Shown here piece after piece: positions 13,263 to 19,249 of a DNA stretch of 19,249 nucleotides (position 1 is its first letter; each line of letters starts with the position of its first letter). The stretch comes from TCS-49 sp964442515 (lineage in GTDB: Bacteria > Campylobacterota > Campylobacteria > Campylobacterales > Sulfurovaceae), in contig CAYUAC010000028.1 of NCBI GenBank assembly GCA_964442515.1, positions 1 to 19,249 of the forward strand, given 5' to 3'. A program made the position numbers and the translations under genes. The notes under the pieces are model-generated. The model ran no database searches, was not told where the DNA came from, and worked only from the letters and a program-made list of their open reading frames with translations.

Positions 13263-13744
13263 AAAAGGGTTTCAATCTGCAAGATTGTAACCAGACGGTT
13301 TTCTTTTTTCCCCACGCCGTAGATGAGATTGTCTTTGGACGCGCTGTCGGGGGCGGGTTCGATATTACTTTCTTTGATGCGGATTGCTTCGCTGAGCTCT
13401 TCGATAACAAAGCCCACCTGTTCATCGTTTTTATTTTTAAGCACGATCACGCGCGTTTCATCGTTGAACTTGGTAGGAGGCATCCCGAATTTCATCTTCA
13501 AATCTACGATGGGAAGGACACTGCCGCGCATATTAAAAACTCCCAGCACATAATCGGGCGTCTTCGGCACTCTGGTATAATCAATAGGCTTTATTATCTC
13601 CTTGATCGAAAGAATCGGTACGGCAAACTCCTCTTCCCCGACGATAAAGCCTACCAGCTGTACAATCTCTTCGTTATCGGTAACTTCAGGTCCGTCAATC
13701 TGTTTTTTCTGTTTTTTTAACACCTGCTCCATTTTATCATTCAT
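13247..13744 (-). CDS. cheW: Chemotaxis coupling protein CheW
   Basis: CheW links chemoreceptors to the CheA kinase at the inner face of the membrane. The 165 residues are a single CheW domain after a 25-residue charged lead (MEQVLKKQKKQIDGPE). Recognisable parts are VQLVGFIVGEEEFAVPI, VPKTPDYVLGVFNMRGSVLPIVDL (key residues N-x-RG and P-V-DL), RVIVLKNKNDEQVGFVIE and the closing LVTILQIETLL. AGGAG lies 6 bases before the ATG. It follows cheA by 9 bases, in the order cheV-cheA-cheW typical of Campylobacterota, and is the last gene of the transcript, ending inside the terminator hairpin. Confidence 0.96.
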   Translation of the reverse strand: MNDKMEQVLKKQKKQIDGPEVTDNEEIVQLVGFIVGEEEFAVPILSIKEIIKPIDYTRVPKTPDYVLGVFNMRGSVLPIVDLKMKFGMPPTKFNDETRVIVLKNKNDEQVGFVIEELSEAIRIKESNIEPAPDSASKDNLIYGVGKKENRLVTILQIETLLKRDF

Positions 13745-13753
13745 GACCTGCTC

Positions 13754-16189
13754 CTACTTTAAGTTGATATTTCGTTTGACGACATTGGCCAGGTAATCCT
13801 GCGAATACGGCTTGGTGATATACTCTGTCATCCCCACTTCCACGCCTCTCATACGGTCAGACTTGCTCGTTCGCGACGTAACGGCAATAAGCGGAAGGTT
13901 TTTATAACGGTTGAATTTTCTGATCTCTCCGGCCAGGGTATATCCGTCCATCTTGGGCATCTCGATATCAATCAGCACCGCGTCGTAATCGGCGTCGGTG
14001 TCTTTCATCTTCGCCAGCGCCTCTTCCCCGTTGACCGCTTCTTCATGAGAAACGCCCAGAGGTTCTAACGATTTTTTCATAATGGTACGGTCCGTTTTAC
14101 TGTCATCAACGATCAGGATCGTATAATCCTCGGGCGCGTTTCGCTCTTTTGAAGCACCCCCCGTACTTTCCATCGCATCTTTTGCTTTGGCCGAAGCTTC
14201 TTTACTCATATCCATCAGTGCGCCTACGTCACAGATCAGCGTTACGCCGCCGTCACCGCGGATGGTGGCACCCGCGATACCTTCGATCCCTTTGATGTAT
14301 TCGCCAAGAGATTTGATAACGATCTCTTCCTGACCGACCAGTTCATCCACGATAAGACCCAGTTTTTTCTCAGCCAGTCCGATGATAACCACATACGCGT
14401 GTTCACCGGTATCATAGGTGCGTTCCACATCGTAAATATCGGCAATATGTACCAGCGGCAGCACTTCGTTTCGCAGGCGAAGGACTGTTTTGCCCTCGAC
14501 ATACTCCACTTCCTGCGTCGTGATGCGTACCGTTTCCAGAACGGAAGAAAGCGGAATGGCAAAAAGTTCCTCCTGCACGTTAACCAGCAGCGACTGGATA
14601 ATGGCAAGTGTCAACGGAATCTTGAGCTTGATAACGGTACCCTTGCCCTTTTCACTGTCGATATCGATGATACCGTTGAGTTTTTCGATATTGGTTTTGA
14701 CAACATCCATCCCAACCCCGCGGCCGGAAACGTTGGTAACCGCATCGGCGGTAGAAAGGCCGGGCCTAAAGATCAGCGCAAACGCTTCTTTTTCGCTGAG
14801 ACGGTCAGCCTCTTTTTCATTGATCACGCCTTTTTCAAGCGATTTGTTGATCAAAACGTCGGGATCCAGACCTTTGCCGTCATCACCGATTTCGATAATG
14901 ATATTATTACCCTCGTTATATGCTTTCAGATTAACCGTACCCTTTTCGGATTTTCCGGCTTTGACCCGTTCTGCGGGCGTTTCGATACCGTGGTCGCAGG
15001 AGTTTCGGATAATGTGCACCAGCGGATCACCGATCTCTTCGACGATGGATTTATCCAGTTCGGTTTCTTCCCCGCTGATGACCAGTTCGATATCTTTTTT
15101 CAGCTCACGTGAAAGGTCCCTGACCATTCTTGGGAATTTGTTAAAAACCTTGCCTACAGGCAGCATCCGCGTTTTCATCACCGCAATCTGCAGATCGCTG
15201 GTAACTACCGAAACGCCCGAGACGACGTTGCTAAGCTCTTCTAAAAACTGTTCACCCTCGTAACGCTCTTCCACATCGCTATAAATCTTGGAAAGTCTGT
15301 TTTTGCCAAGGACCAGTTCCCCGATCAAATTCATCAGGTGATCCAAGCGGCTCACGTCAACCCGGATTGTTTGTTCCACCGTTGTCGCCTTTTTCTTGGG
15401 AGCGGCTTTGCCCTCAGCAGCCTCACCGCTTTTTGGCGCGGGCTTTTTGGGTGCGGGTTTTTGCTCTTTTTTGGGCTCTGGTTTTTCCTCCTGCTTAGGC
15501 TCTTCTTTACTTTCGCCGCCCTGCTGTTTCTTTTTCTCTTCACGGCGTTTCTTATCCTCTTCCTGCCGGACCTTCAGCAGGCGTTCGATCTCGGCTTCGA
15601 CCTCATCGTCATCCATCTCTTCGGGATTGATATCGGCTGCTTCCTGCTCTATTTTTTTAGCCGCGGGATCAAGGTTCTGTTCGTCGCCGTCTTTTTCTTC
15701 CCCCTCTTTGGGAGCGCTTTTTTTGCTTTTGGCGTCTTCGTCGCTTCTGTCGGGTTTCTGTCCGGTTTCAGCCGCTTCGTCCACGCCCTCTTCTATATCT
15801 TTGCCTTTTAAAACGTTATCCAGCTTGGTAACGGTCTCAGCAATCTGAATGTCCCCCTGGTCCGTACCCGTTTCCTTGATCTGATCAAGCAGCGCTTTCA
15901 TCAGGTCGATGGATTCAAACACTACGTCCATGATATCGGCGTCAATAACCAACTCGCCGTGACGGGCTTTGTTGAGCACGTCTTCCATATGGTGGGTCAG
16001 TTCCGTGAGCACGTCAAGATTCAAAAACGACCCGGACCCCTTGATCGTATGGGCAACGCGAAAGATCTGATTGAGCAGGTCTTTATCTTCGGGATTGGTT
16101 TCAAGATTGACCAGATCCTCATCCAGCTGTTCAGTCAGTTCGGAAGCTTCAACCAAAAAGTCTTCTAAAATTTCTTGCATATCATCCAT
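13754..16189 (-). CDS. cheA: Chemotaxis histidine kinase CheA with C-terminal receiver domain (CheAY)
   Basis: This 811-residue kinase controls flagellar switching. Domains in order are: HPt with the phosphorylated His47 (VAHTIKGSGS); a charged linker about 130-270; the dimerisation helices (VSRLDHLMNLIGELVLGKNRL); the ATP-binding domain with RNSCDHGIE, IGDDGKG and GRGVGMDVV; a CheW-like domain; and a receiver domain (689-811). The receiver has acidic pair Asp695-Asp696, phospho-acceptor Asp741 (LIDIEMPKMDG) and Lys793. The linker is very rich in Lys, Glu, Pro and Ala and stands where other CheA proteins have the folded P2 domain that docks CheY. A fused receiver on CheA is characteristic of Campylobacterota, where it is thought to act as a phosphate sink or feedback element. 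AAGGA lies 6 bases before the ATG. cheV ends 13 bases upstream and cheW starts 9 bases downstream. Confidence 0.97.
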   Translation of the reverse strand: MDDMQEILEDFLVEASELTEQLDEDLVNLETNPEDKDLLNQIFRVAHTIKGSGSFLNLDVLTELTHHMEDVLNKARHGELVIDADIMDVVFESIDLMKALLDQIKETGTDQGDIQIAETVTKLDNVLKGKDIEEGVDEAAETGQKPDRSDEDAKSKKSAPKEGEEKDGDEQNLDPAAKKIEQEAADINPEEMDDDEVEAEIERLLKVRQEEDKKRREEKKKQQGGESKEEPKQEEKPEPKKEQKPAPKKPAPKSGEAAEGKAAPKKKATTVEQTIRVDVSRLDHLMNLIGELVLGKNRLSKIYSDVEERYEGEQFLEELSNVVSGVSVVTSDLQIAVMKTRMLPVGKVFNKFPRMVRDLSRELKKDIELVISGEETELDKSIVEEIGDPLVHIIRNSCDHGIETPAERVKAGKSEKGTVNLKAYNEGNNIIIEIGDDGKGLDPDVLINKSLEKGVINEKEADRLSEKEAFALIFRPGLSTADAVTNVSGRGVGMDVVKTNIEKLNGIIDIDSEKGKGTVIKLKIPLTLAIIQSLLVNVQEELFAIPLSSVLETVRITTQEVEYVEGKTVLRLRNEVLPLVHIADIYDVERTYDTGEHAYVVIIGLAEKKLGLIVDELVGQEEIVIKSLGEYIKGIEGIAGATIRGDGGVTLICDVGALMDMSKEASAKAKDAMESTGGASKERNAPEDYTILIVDDSKTDRTIMKKSLEPLGVSHEEAVNGEEALAKMKDTDADYDAVLIDIEMPKMDGYTLAGEIRKFNRYKNLPLIAVTSRTSKSDRMRGVEVGMTEYITKPYSQDYLANVVKRNINLK

Positions 16190-16202
16190 ATCACATCCTT
16201 AC

Positions 16203-17147
16203 CTAATCATTTACGTGTGCTTTAACGATTCGCGCCACTTCTTCATAAAACTTGCCGGCTTCAAATTTCACCAGATAACCTTCGCCGCCGGCGTCTTCAC
16301 CCCGCTTGTCACTGAAACTGTCGCTGATTGAGGAGTTAAAGACAACGGGAATATTTCGAAAGCGCTCATCGTCTTTGACGTTGGCTGCAAAGTGAAAGCC
16401 GTCCATCTGCGGCATTTCCACATCCGAGACGATAATCTTGAGGTTTTTACCGATGGCGTCCCCATAAGATTTGTACATCTCTTCCAGTTTTTCCAACCCT
16501 TCAACGCCGTCATTGGCTTCAACGACGCTAAAGCCCATCTTTTCCAGCGCTTTTCGCACATATTTTCTGGCCACCGGACTGTCATCAAGCGCCAGCGCGA
16601 AACCGCTGAACTTTTCCACTTCGACGTTTTCATCCACTTCCTGATGGTAAAGACCAAGTTCGGCCACGACGCTTTCAAGGTCCAAAATCAACAGCACGTC
16701 ATCATTTTCAATCTTGGTCACACCCGTAATCTTGCTTTTGTCAAACGCGCCGTCTCCGCTGCTGAAACTGGCCGGTTCGATATCTTCCCAGTTGATGCGG
16801 CGGATTCTTTTAGCCTCATGGACGACAAAGCTGACGTAGATATTGTTAAACTCCGCGATAATAATACGTTTGTTTTTATCTTTTTCGGGAGGGACTTCCA
16901 CCCCCATCCATTTTGCCAGATCGATCACGGGGATCACTACGCCGCGCAGATCGAAGATTCCTTCGATAAAGTCAGGAACCCCCGGCAGTTCGGTCAGTTT
17001 GGGCATTTTAATAATCTCTTTGACTTTAGAGACGTTTACGCCGTATATGCCTTCATATATTTTGTCGCCGACTTTTTTGTAAATGCGAAAGTCAACCAGT
17101 TCCATCTCATTGGAACCGACTCTGAGAGCTTTTTCATCTATGGCCAT
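16203..17147 (-). CDS. cheV: Chemotaxis protein CheV (CheW domain plus receiver)
   Basis: CheV couples receptors to CheA and tunes the signal through a phosphorylatable receiver. The 314 residues contain a CheW-like domain (about 15-165, with VPDFIEGIFDLRGVVIPVIDL as its core) and a receiver (about 183-314). The receiver has acidic pair Asp188-Asp189 (LALDDSPVARK), phospho-acceptor Asp242 (VSDVEMPQMDG), a Ser-rich switch (FNSS) and conserved Lys294 (LVKFEAG). All key receiver residues are present, so it should be phosphorylated by CheA. The strong AAGGAG 6 bases before ATG lies inside the end of the upstream phosphoesterase gene, and the two reading frames overlap by 14 bases. It begins the cheV-cheA-cheW block. 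Confidence 0.96.
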   Translation of the reverse strand: MAIDEKALRVGSNEMELVDFRIYKKVGDKIYEGIYGVNVSKVKEIIKMPKLTELPGVPDFIEGIFDLRGVVIPVIDLAKWMGVEVPPEKDKNKRIIIAEFNNIYVSFVVHEAKRIRRINWEDIEPASFSSGDGAFDKSKITGVTKIENDDVLLILDLESVVAELGLYHQEVDENVEVEKFSGFALALDDSPVARKYVRKALEKMGFSVVEANDGVEGLEKLEEMYKSYGDAIGKNLKIIVSDVEMPQMDGFHFAANVKDDERFRNIPVVFNSSISDSFSDKRGEDAGGEGYLVKFEAGKFYEEVARIVKAHVND

Positions 17148-17868
17148 TATTGCTCCTTAACTCCTGCTCATAAAATAACTGCTTTGTATTTGATTTTACT
17201 ATAATAAAACTTTGATTACAGACAAAAGCAGGGAGGTTCAAATAGATTAGTCCCGACTGCCCGGTTTCAATCTGTTTATTTTGGTGAAAATGTCCTTCAA
17301 TAATGATATCGGTCTCATTTTGTGCATACTGCGCTAAACGATTATCGGTTATTGTCTCAAAATTGTTAATACGCGTACAAAGCTTTTTTGCGTAATTATA
17401 TGCGTTGATACGATCAGTCATCCACCCCTTTACATTTACGGCGTTTAAAATCTTCAGTACCGTTTTATTGGTGATTGTTTTGATATAACGTTCATACCCT
17501 TTTGGCGTGTAGATATCGCCGTGGGCCAGCAGTACCGTTTTCTCACCCAGTTTTGCCCTTACCGGATGGGTTTTTCGCTCATAAACGGTGATATTTGGAA
17601 AAAGTTTGTTCAGATTGAAATCATGGTTGCCCTCAAAGTAGTACTGCCGCATTGGCAGTGCATTGATACGATCTATCATCTTTTTATTCTGTTCTATGGT
17701 GGGTTTAATTCCGCCCACGAGTAGATCAAAGATATCACCCATCCAAAAGATGCGCTTTGGCGTCAACTCCCCTGCTTCCAACGCGTCCAAAAACCGCTCA
17801 AGCTGAGGGCGGACGGGGCTGTAATGCGCATCGGCGATGAAGATATCGCCCGGTTCTATCTCTATCAC
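17134..17868 (-). CDS. Metallophosphoesterase, UDP-2,3-diacylglucosamine diphosphatase (LpxH)-like
   Basis: This 244-residue calcineurin-like phosphoesterase has the di-metal ligand set DAH (Asp13, His15), GD (Asp45), GNHD (Asn81, His82), HGD (His116) and GHFH (His193, His195). This order, the GD-x-FDL-VG text and the length fit LpxH and its relatives. LpxH cleaves UDP-2,3-diacylglucosamine to lipid X in lipid A synthesis at the inner membrane. Related phosphoesterases of unknown substrate look similar, so I leave the symbol blank. It starts with GTG that shares GTGA with the argC stop (17865-17868), and its stop lies inside the cheV start, so it bridges a biosynthetic gene and the chemotaxis block. 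It is moderately more AT-rich than neighbours, with an AT-rich tract near 17185-17210 that could hold a weak internal promoter for cheV. Confidence 0.85.
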   Translation of the reverse strand: MIEIEPGDIFIADAHYSPVRPQLERFLDALEAGELTPKRIFWMGDIFDLLVGGIKPTIEQNKKMIDRINALPMRQYYFEGNHDFNLNKLFPNITVYERKTHPVRAKLGEKTVLLAHGDIYTPKGYERYIKTITNKTVLKILNAVNVKGWMTDRINAYNYAKKLCTRINNFETITDNRLAQYAQNETDIIIEGHFHQNKQIETGQSGLIYLNLPAFVCNQSFIIVKSNTKQLFYEQELRSNNGHR

Positions 17869-18869
17869 GGGGTATGGGCAAACTCAGGCAGCCCCGCGTA
17901 CTCATCCAGCCCGCAGATCAGGTTGGCACACGCCATCGCCTGTGAACTGGCGCCACGGAGCAGATTGTCGATAGCGGCGTTAATAAATACCAGTGACCCC
18001 TTTTGATCGATATAAATATCGCAAAAATGGGTTCCCACGACGTTTTTCAGCTCCACCGGATCTTTTCTGATACGAACGAAACGGTCATTTTTATACACTT
18101 CTTTGAGGTGCGCCACTGCGTCGATATCTTTGTCCACCGTAAAGTAGCTGTTTGAAAGCATCCCTCTGGTGATGGGAATAATCTGGGGGACAAACTGTAC
18201 ATTATCCATAGCCGTATCCAGTTTTTCCGCGATTTCTACGTTGTGGCGGTGGTTGAGCGGATTGTAGGCAAAACTGTTTTCATTGTCTTTGCAAAAGTGG
18301 GTTTTTTCGCTGCACTTTTTGCCCGCGCCGCTGACGCCGCTTTTGGCATCAATGATAAGCGGATAGGAATAATTAATCATCTCTTTAAAGGGCAGCAATC
18401 CCAAAAGCGCGGCGGTGGGGTAGCAGCCCGGAACGGCCACGTTTTGCGCGGTTTTGAGGGCTTGTTTTTGATCTTCGACCATGCCGTAGGCAAAGTTTTG
18501 CATATTGTGCGCGTCGCCGTGTTTGGTATAAAAGGCTTCGTAGTTTTCCAGCTTGAGGCGGTAATCGGCCGAGAGATCGACTACTTTGCAGCTTAGATCC
18601 TTTGCAAAGCCAAACGCGGTTTTATGCGGCAGGGCCAAAAAGATGAGATCGCATCCGTTTGCGTCTTTGGCACTTGCCTTTTTGACCTCCAGATCAATGA
18701 TACCTTCAAGGCTGGGATGCAAACTCCCGATATCGGTACCGCCCTCACTCGTTGCCGCGTAAGCCAGCTCAAAATGTGGATGCCTGTGGATCATTTTGAT
18801 CAGTTCAAGTCCGGTGTATCCGCTGGCACCCACGATGCCCGCTTTAATCTTATCTGCCTGTACTGCCAA
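17865..18869 (-). CDS. argC: N-acetyl-gamma-glutamyl-phosphate reductase
   Basis: ArgC reduces N-acetylglutamyl phosphate to the semialdehyde, the third step of arginine synthesis, with NADPH. From the chosen start there are 334 residues: the nucleotide-binding GIVGASGYTGLELIK (11-25), catalytic Cys149 in VPGCYPTA, SGVSGAGKK, the HRHNVEIAEKL segment and PITRGMLSNSY. The start is uncertain. The TTG at 18869 has AGGAGAGG upstream and leaves the usual short lead before GIVGASG. An ATG at 18896 would add nine residues and a TTG at 18917 sixteen, both reaching further into dut. It overlaps dut by 20 bases and the phosphoesterase by 4. Confidence 0.94.
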   Translation of the reverse strand: MAVQADKIKAGIVGASGYTGLELIKMIHRHPHFELAYAATSEGGTDIGSLHPSLEGIIDLEVKKASAKDANGCDLIFLALPHKTAFGFAKDLSCKVVDLSADYRLKLENYEAFYTKHGDAHNMQNFAYGMVEDQKQALKTAQNVAVPGCYPTAALLGLLPFKEMINYSYPLIIDAKSGVSGAGKKCSEKTHFCKDNENSFAYNPLNHRHNVEIAEKLDTAMDNVQFVPQIIPITRGMLSNSYFTVDKDIDAVAHLKEVYKNDRFVRIRKDPVELKNVVGTHFCDIYIDQKGSLVFINAAIDNLLRGASSQAMACANLICGLDEYAGLPEFAHTP

Positions 18870-19249
18870 AGCCGCCCTCTCCTCTTTGTGTTTCATCAAG
18901 TGTTTCAACCTCTTCAAAAGCTGCCTGAACGACCTCTTTTAACACACCCTGGGCTATCCGCTCGCCTTTTTTGACCGCAAAATCCTCATCGCCGTGGTTG
19001 ATCAACAGCACTTTGATCTCACCTCTGTAATCGCTGTCGACGGTTCCCGGAGAATTCAGTGCGGTAATACCGTGCTTGTAAGCCAGGCCGCTTCTGGGTC
19101 TGATCTGGAGCTCATAGCCTTTATCCATCGCCATAGCCAGTCCCGTGCCGATAAGCGCCCGCTGACCGGGTGTCAGGGTCATCTCCTCATTGGCGTGCAG
19201 GTCAAAGCCCGCGGCTTCAGCGCTTTGGTAGGCGGGGATCGAAGCGCTT
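18850..19249 (-). CDS. dut: dUTP diphosphatase, N-terminus outside window
   Basis: Dut hydrolyses dUTP to dUMP and PPi, keeping uracil out of DNA and supplying dUMP for dTMP synthesis. About 132 residues are visible and the frame stays open to the window end; the full trimeric enzyme is about 150. All five family motifs are present in order: AGFDLHAN (1), PRSGLA (2), LNSPGTVDSDYRGEI (3, with the catalytic Asp in VDSDY), GERIAQ (4) and the Gly-rich RGEGGFGSTGR at the C-terminus (5). The internal ATG at 19182 is not the start, because motif 1 lies before it. The argC start lies inside its 3' end, so it heads, or lies early in, the dut-argC-phosphoesterase-che run. Confidence 0.96.
   Translation of the reverse strand, partial: SASIPAYQSAEAAGFDLHANEEMTLTPGQRALIGTGLAMAMDKGYELQIRPRSGLAYKHGITALNSPGTVDSDYRGEIKVLLINHGDEDFAVKKGERIAQGVLKEVVQAAFEEVETLDETQRGEGGFGSTGR

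Noticed and set aside
14399..15811. Several plus-strand open frames within cheA, including a Phe/Leu-rich one that looks like membrane segments
   Set aside because: They are the complement of Lys/Glu-rich linker codons and of the kinase domains; the hydrophobic look is a by-product.

Overview
The window looks like chromosomal DNA of a Campylobacterota (Epsilonproteobacteria) member, probably a sulfur-oxidising lineage such as Sulfurovum, Sulfuricurvum or Sulfurimonas. The evidence is a cheV-cheA-cheW cluster whose CheA carries a C-terminal receiver domain, a lipoprotein-trpC pair, a valS gene followed by a hemerythrin, and sigma-70 promoters with a strong TATAAT and little visible -35. The core genes are roughly half G+C where I counted sample lines, which suits Sulfurovum or Sulfuricurvum better than most Sulfurimonas. 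The genus is inference. No rRNA, tRNA, CRISPR array, insertion sequence or phage gene is visible, and no stretch over 100 bases lacks a gene.

Layout. Positions 1-3822 hold a partial XRE-like regulator, a divergently read four-helix membrane protein, a PPP-family phosphatase whose only plausible start is a non-canonical ATC, a TPR lipoprotein, and trpC coupled to it by a 4-base overlap. Positions 3864-5574 hold a small protein that may belong to the DUF5610 group and an AT-rich, STAND-type 'archaeal ATPase' gene. The ATPase is preceded by nested inverted repeats of an ACTAAA/TTTAGT half-site. Positions 5638-9079 hold valS and a two-domain hemerythrin.

From 9076 to the end everything is on the minus strand. 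The ligA-tlyA-ribF-cmoA operon (13182 down to 9076) has overlapping genes and its own promoter. Upstream of it lies a second run, dut-argC-metallophosphoesterase-cheV-cheA-cheW (window end down to 13247), in which dut, argC, the phosphoesterase and cheV all overlap. It closes at a hairpin terminator that includes the cheW stop codon.

How the genes work together. CheV and CheW would couple receptors to the CheA kinase. CheA and CheV each carry a complete receiver domain, and no separate cheY is present here. valS, tlyA and cmoA serve translation (tRNA charging, rRNA methylation, tRNA wobble modification). ligA and dut serve DNA replication and integrity. trpC, argC and ribF are biosynthetic. 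The hemerythrin suggests O2 or NO handling.

Most of the window is ordinary core genome. The best candidates for something undescribed are the ATPase with its half-site array, the phosphatase with an ATC start, and the DUF5610-like protein.
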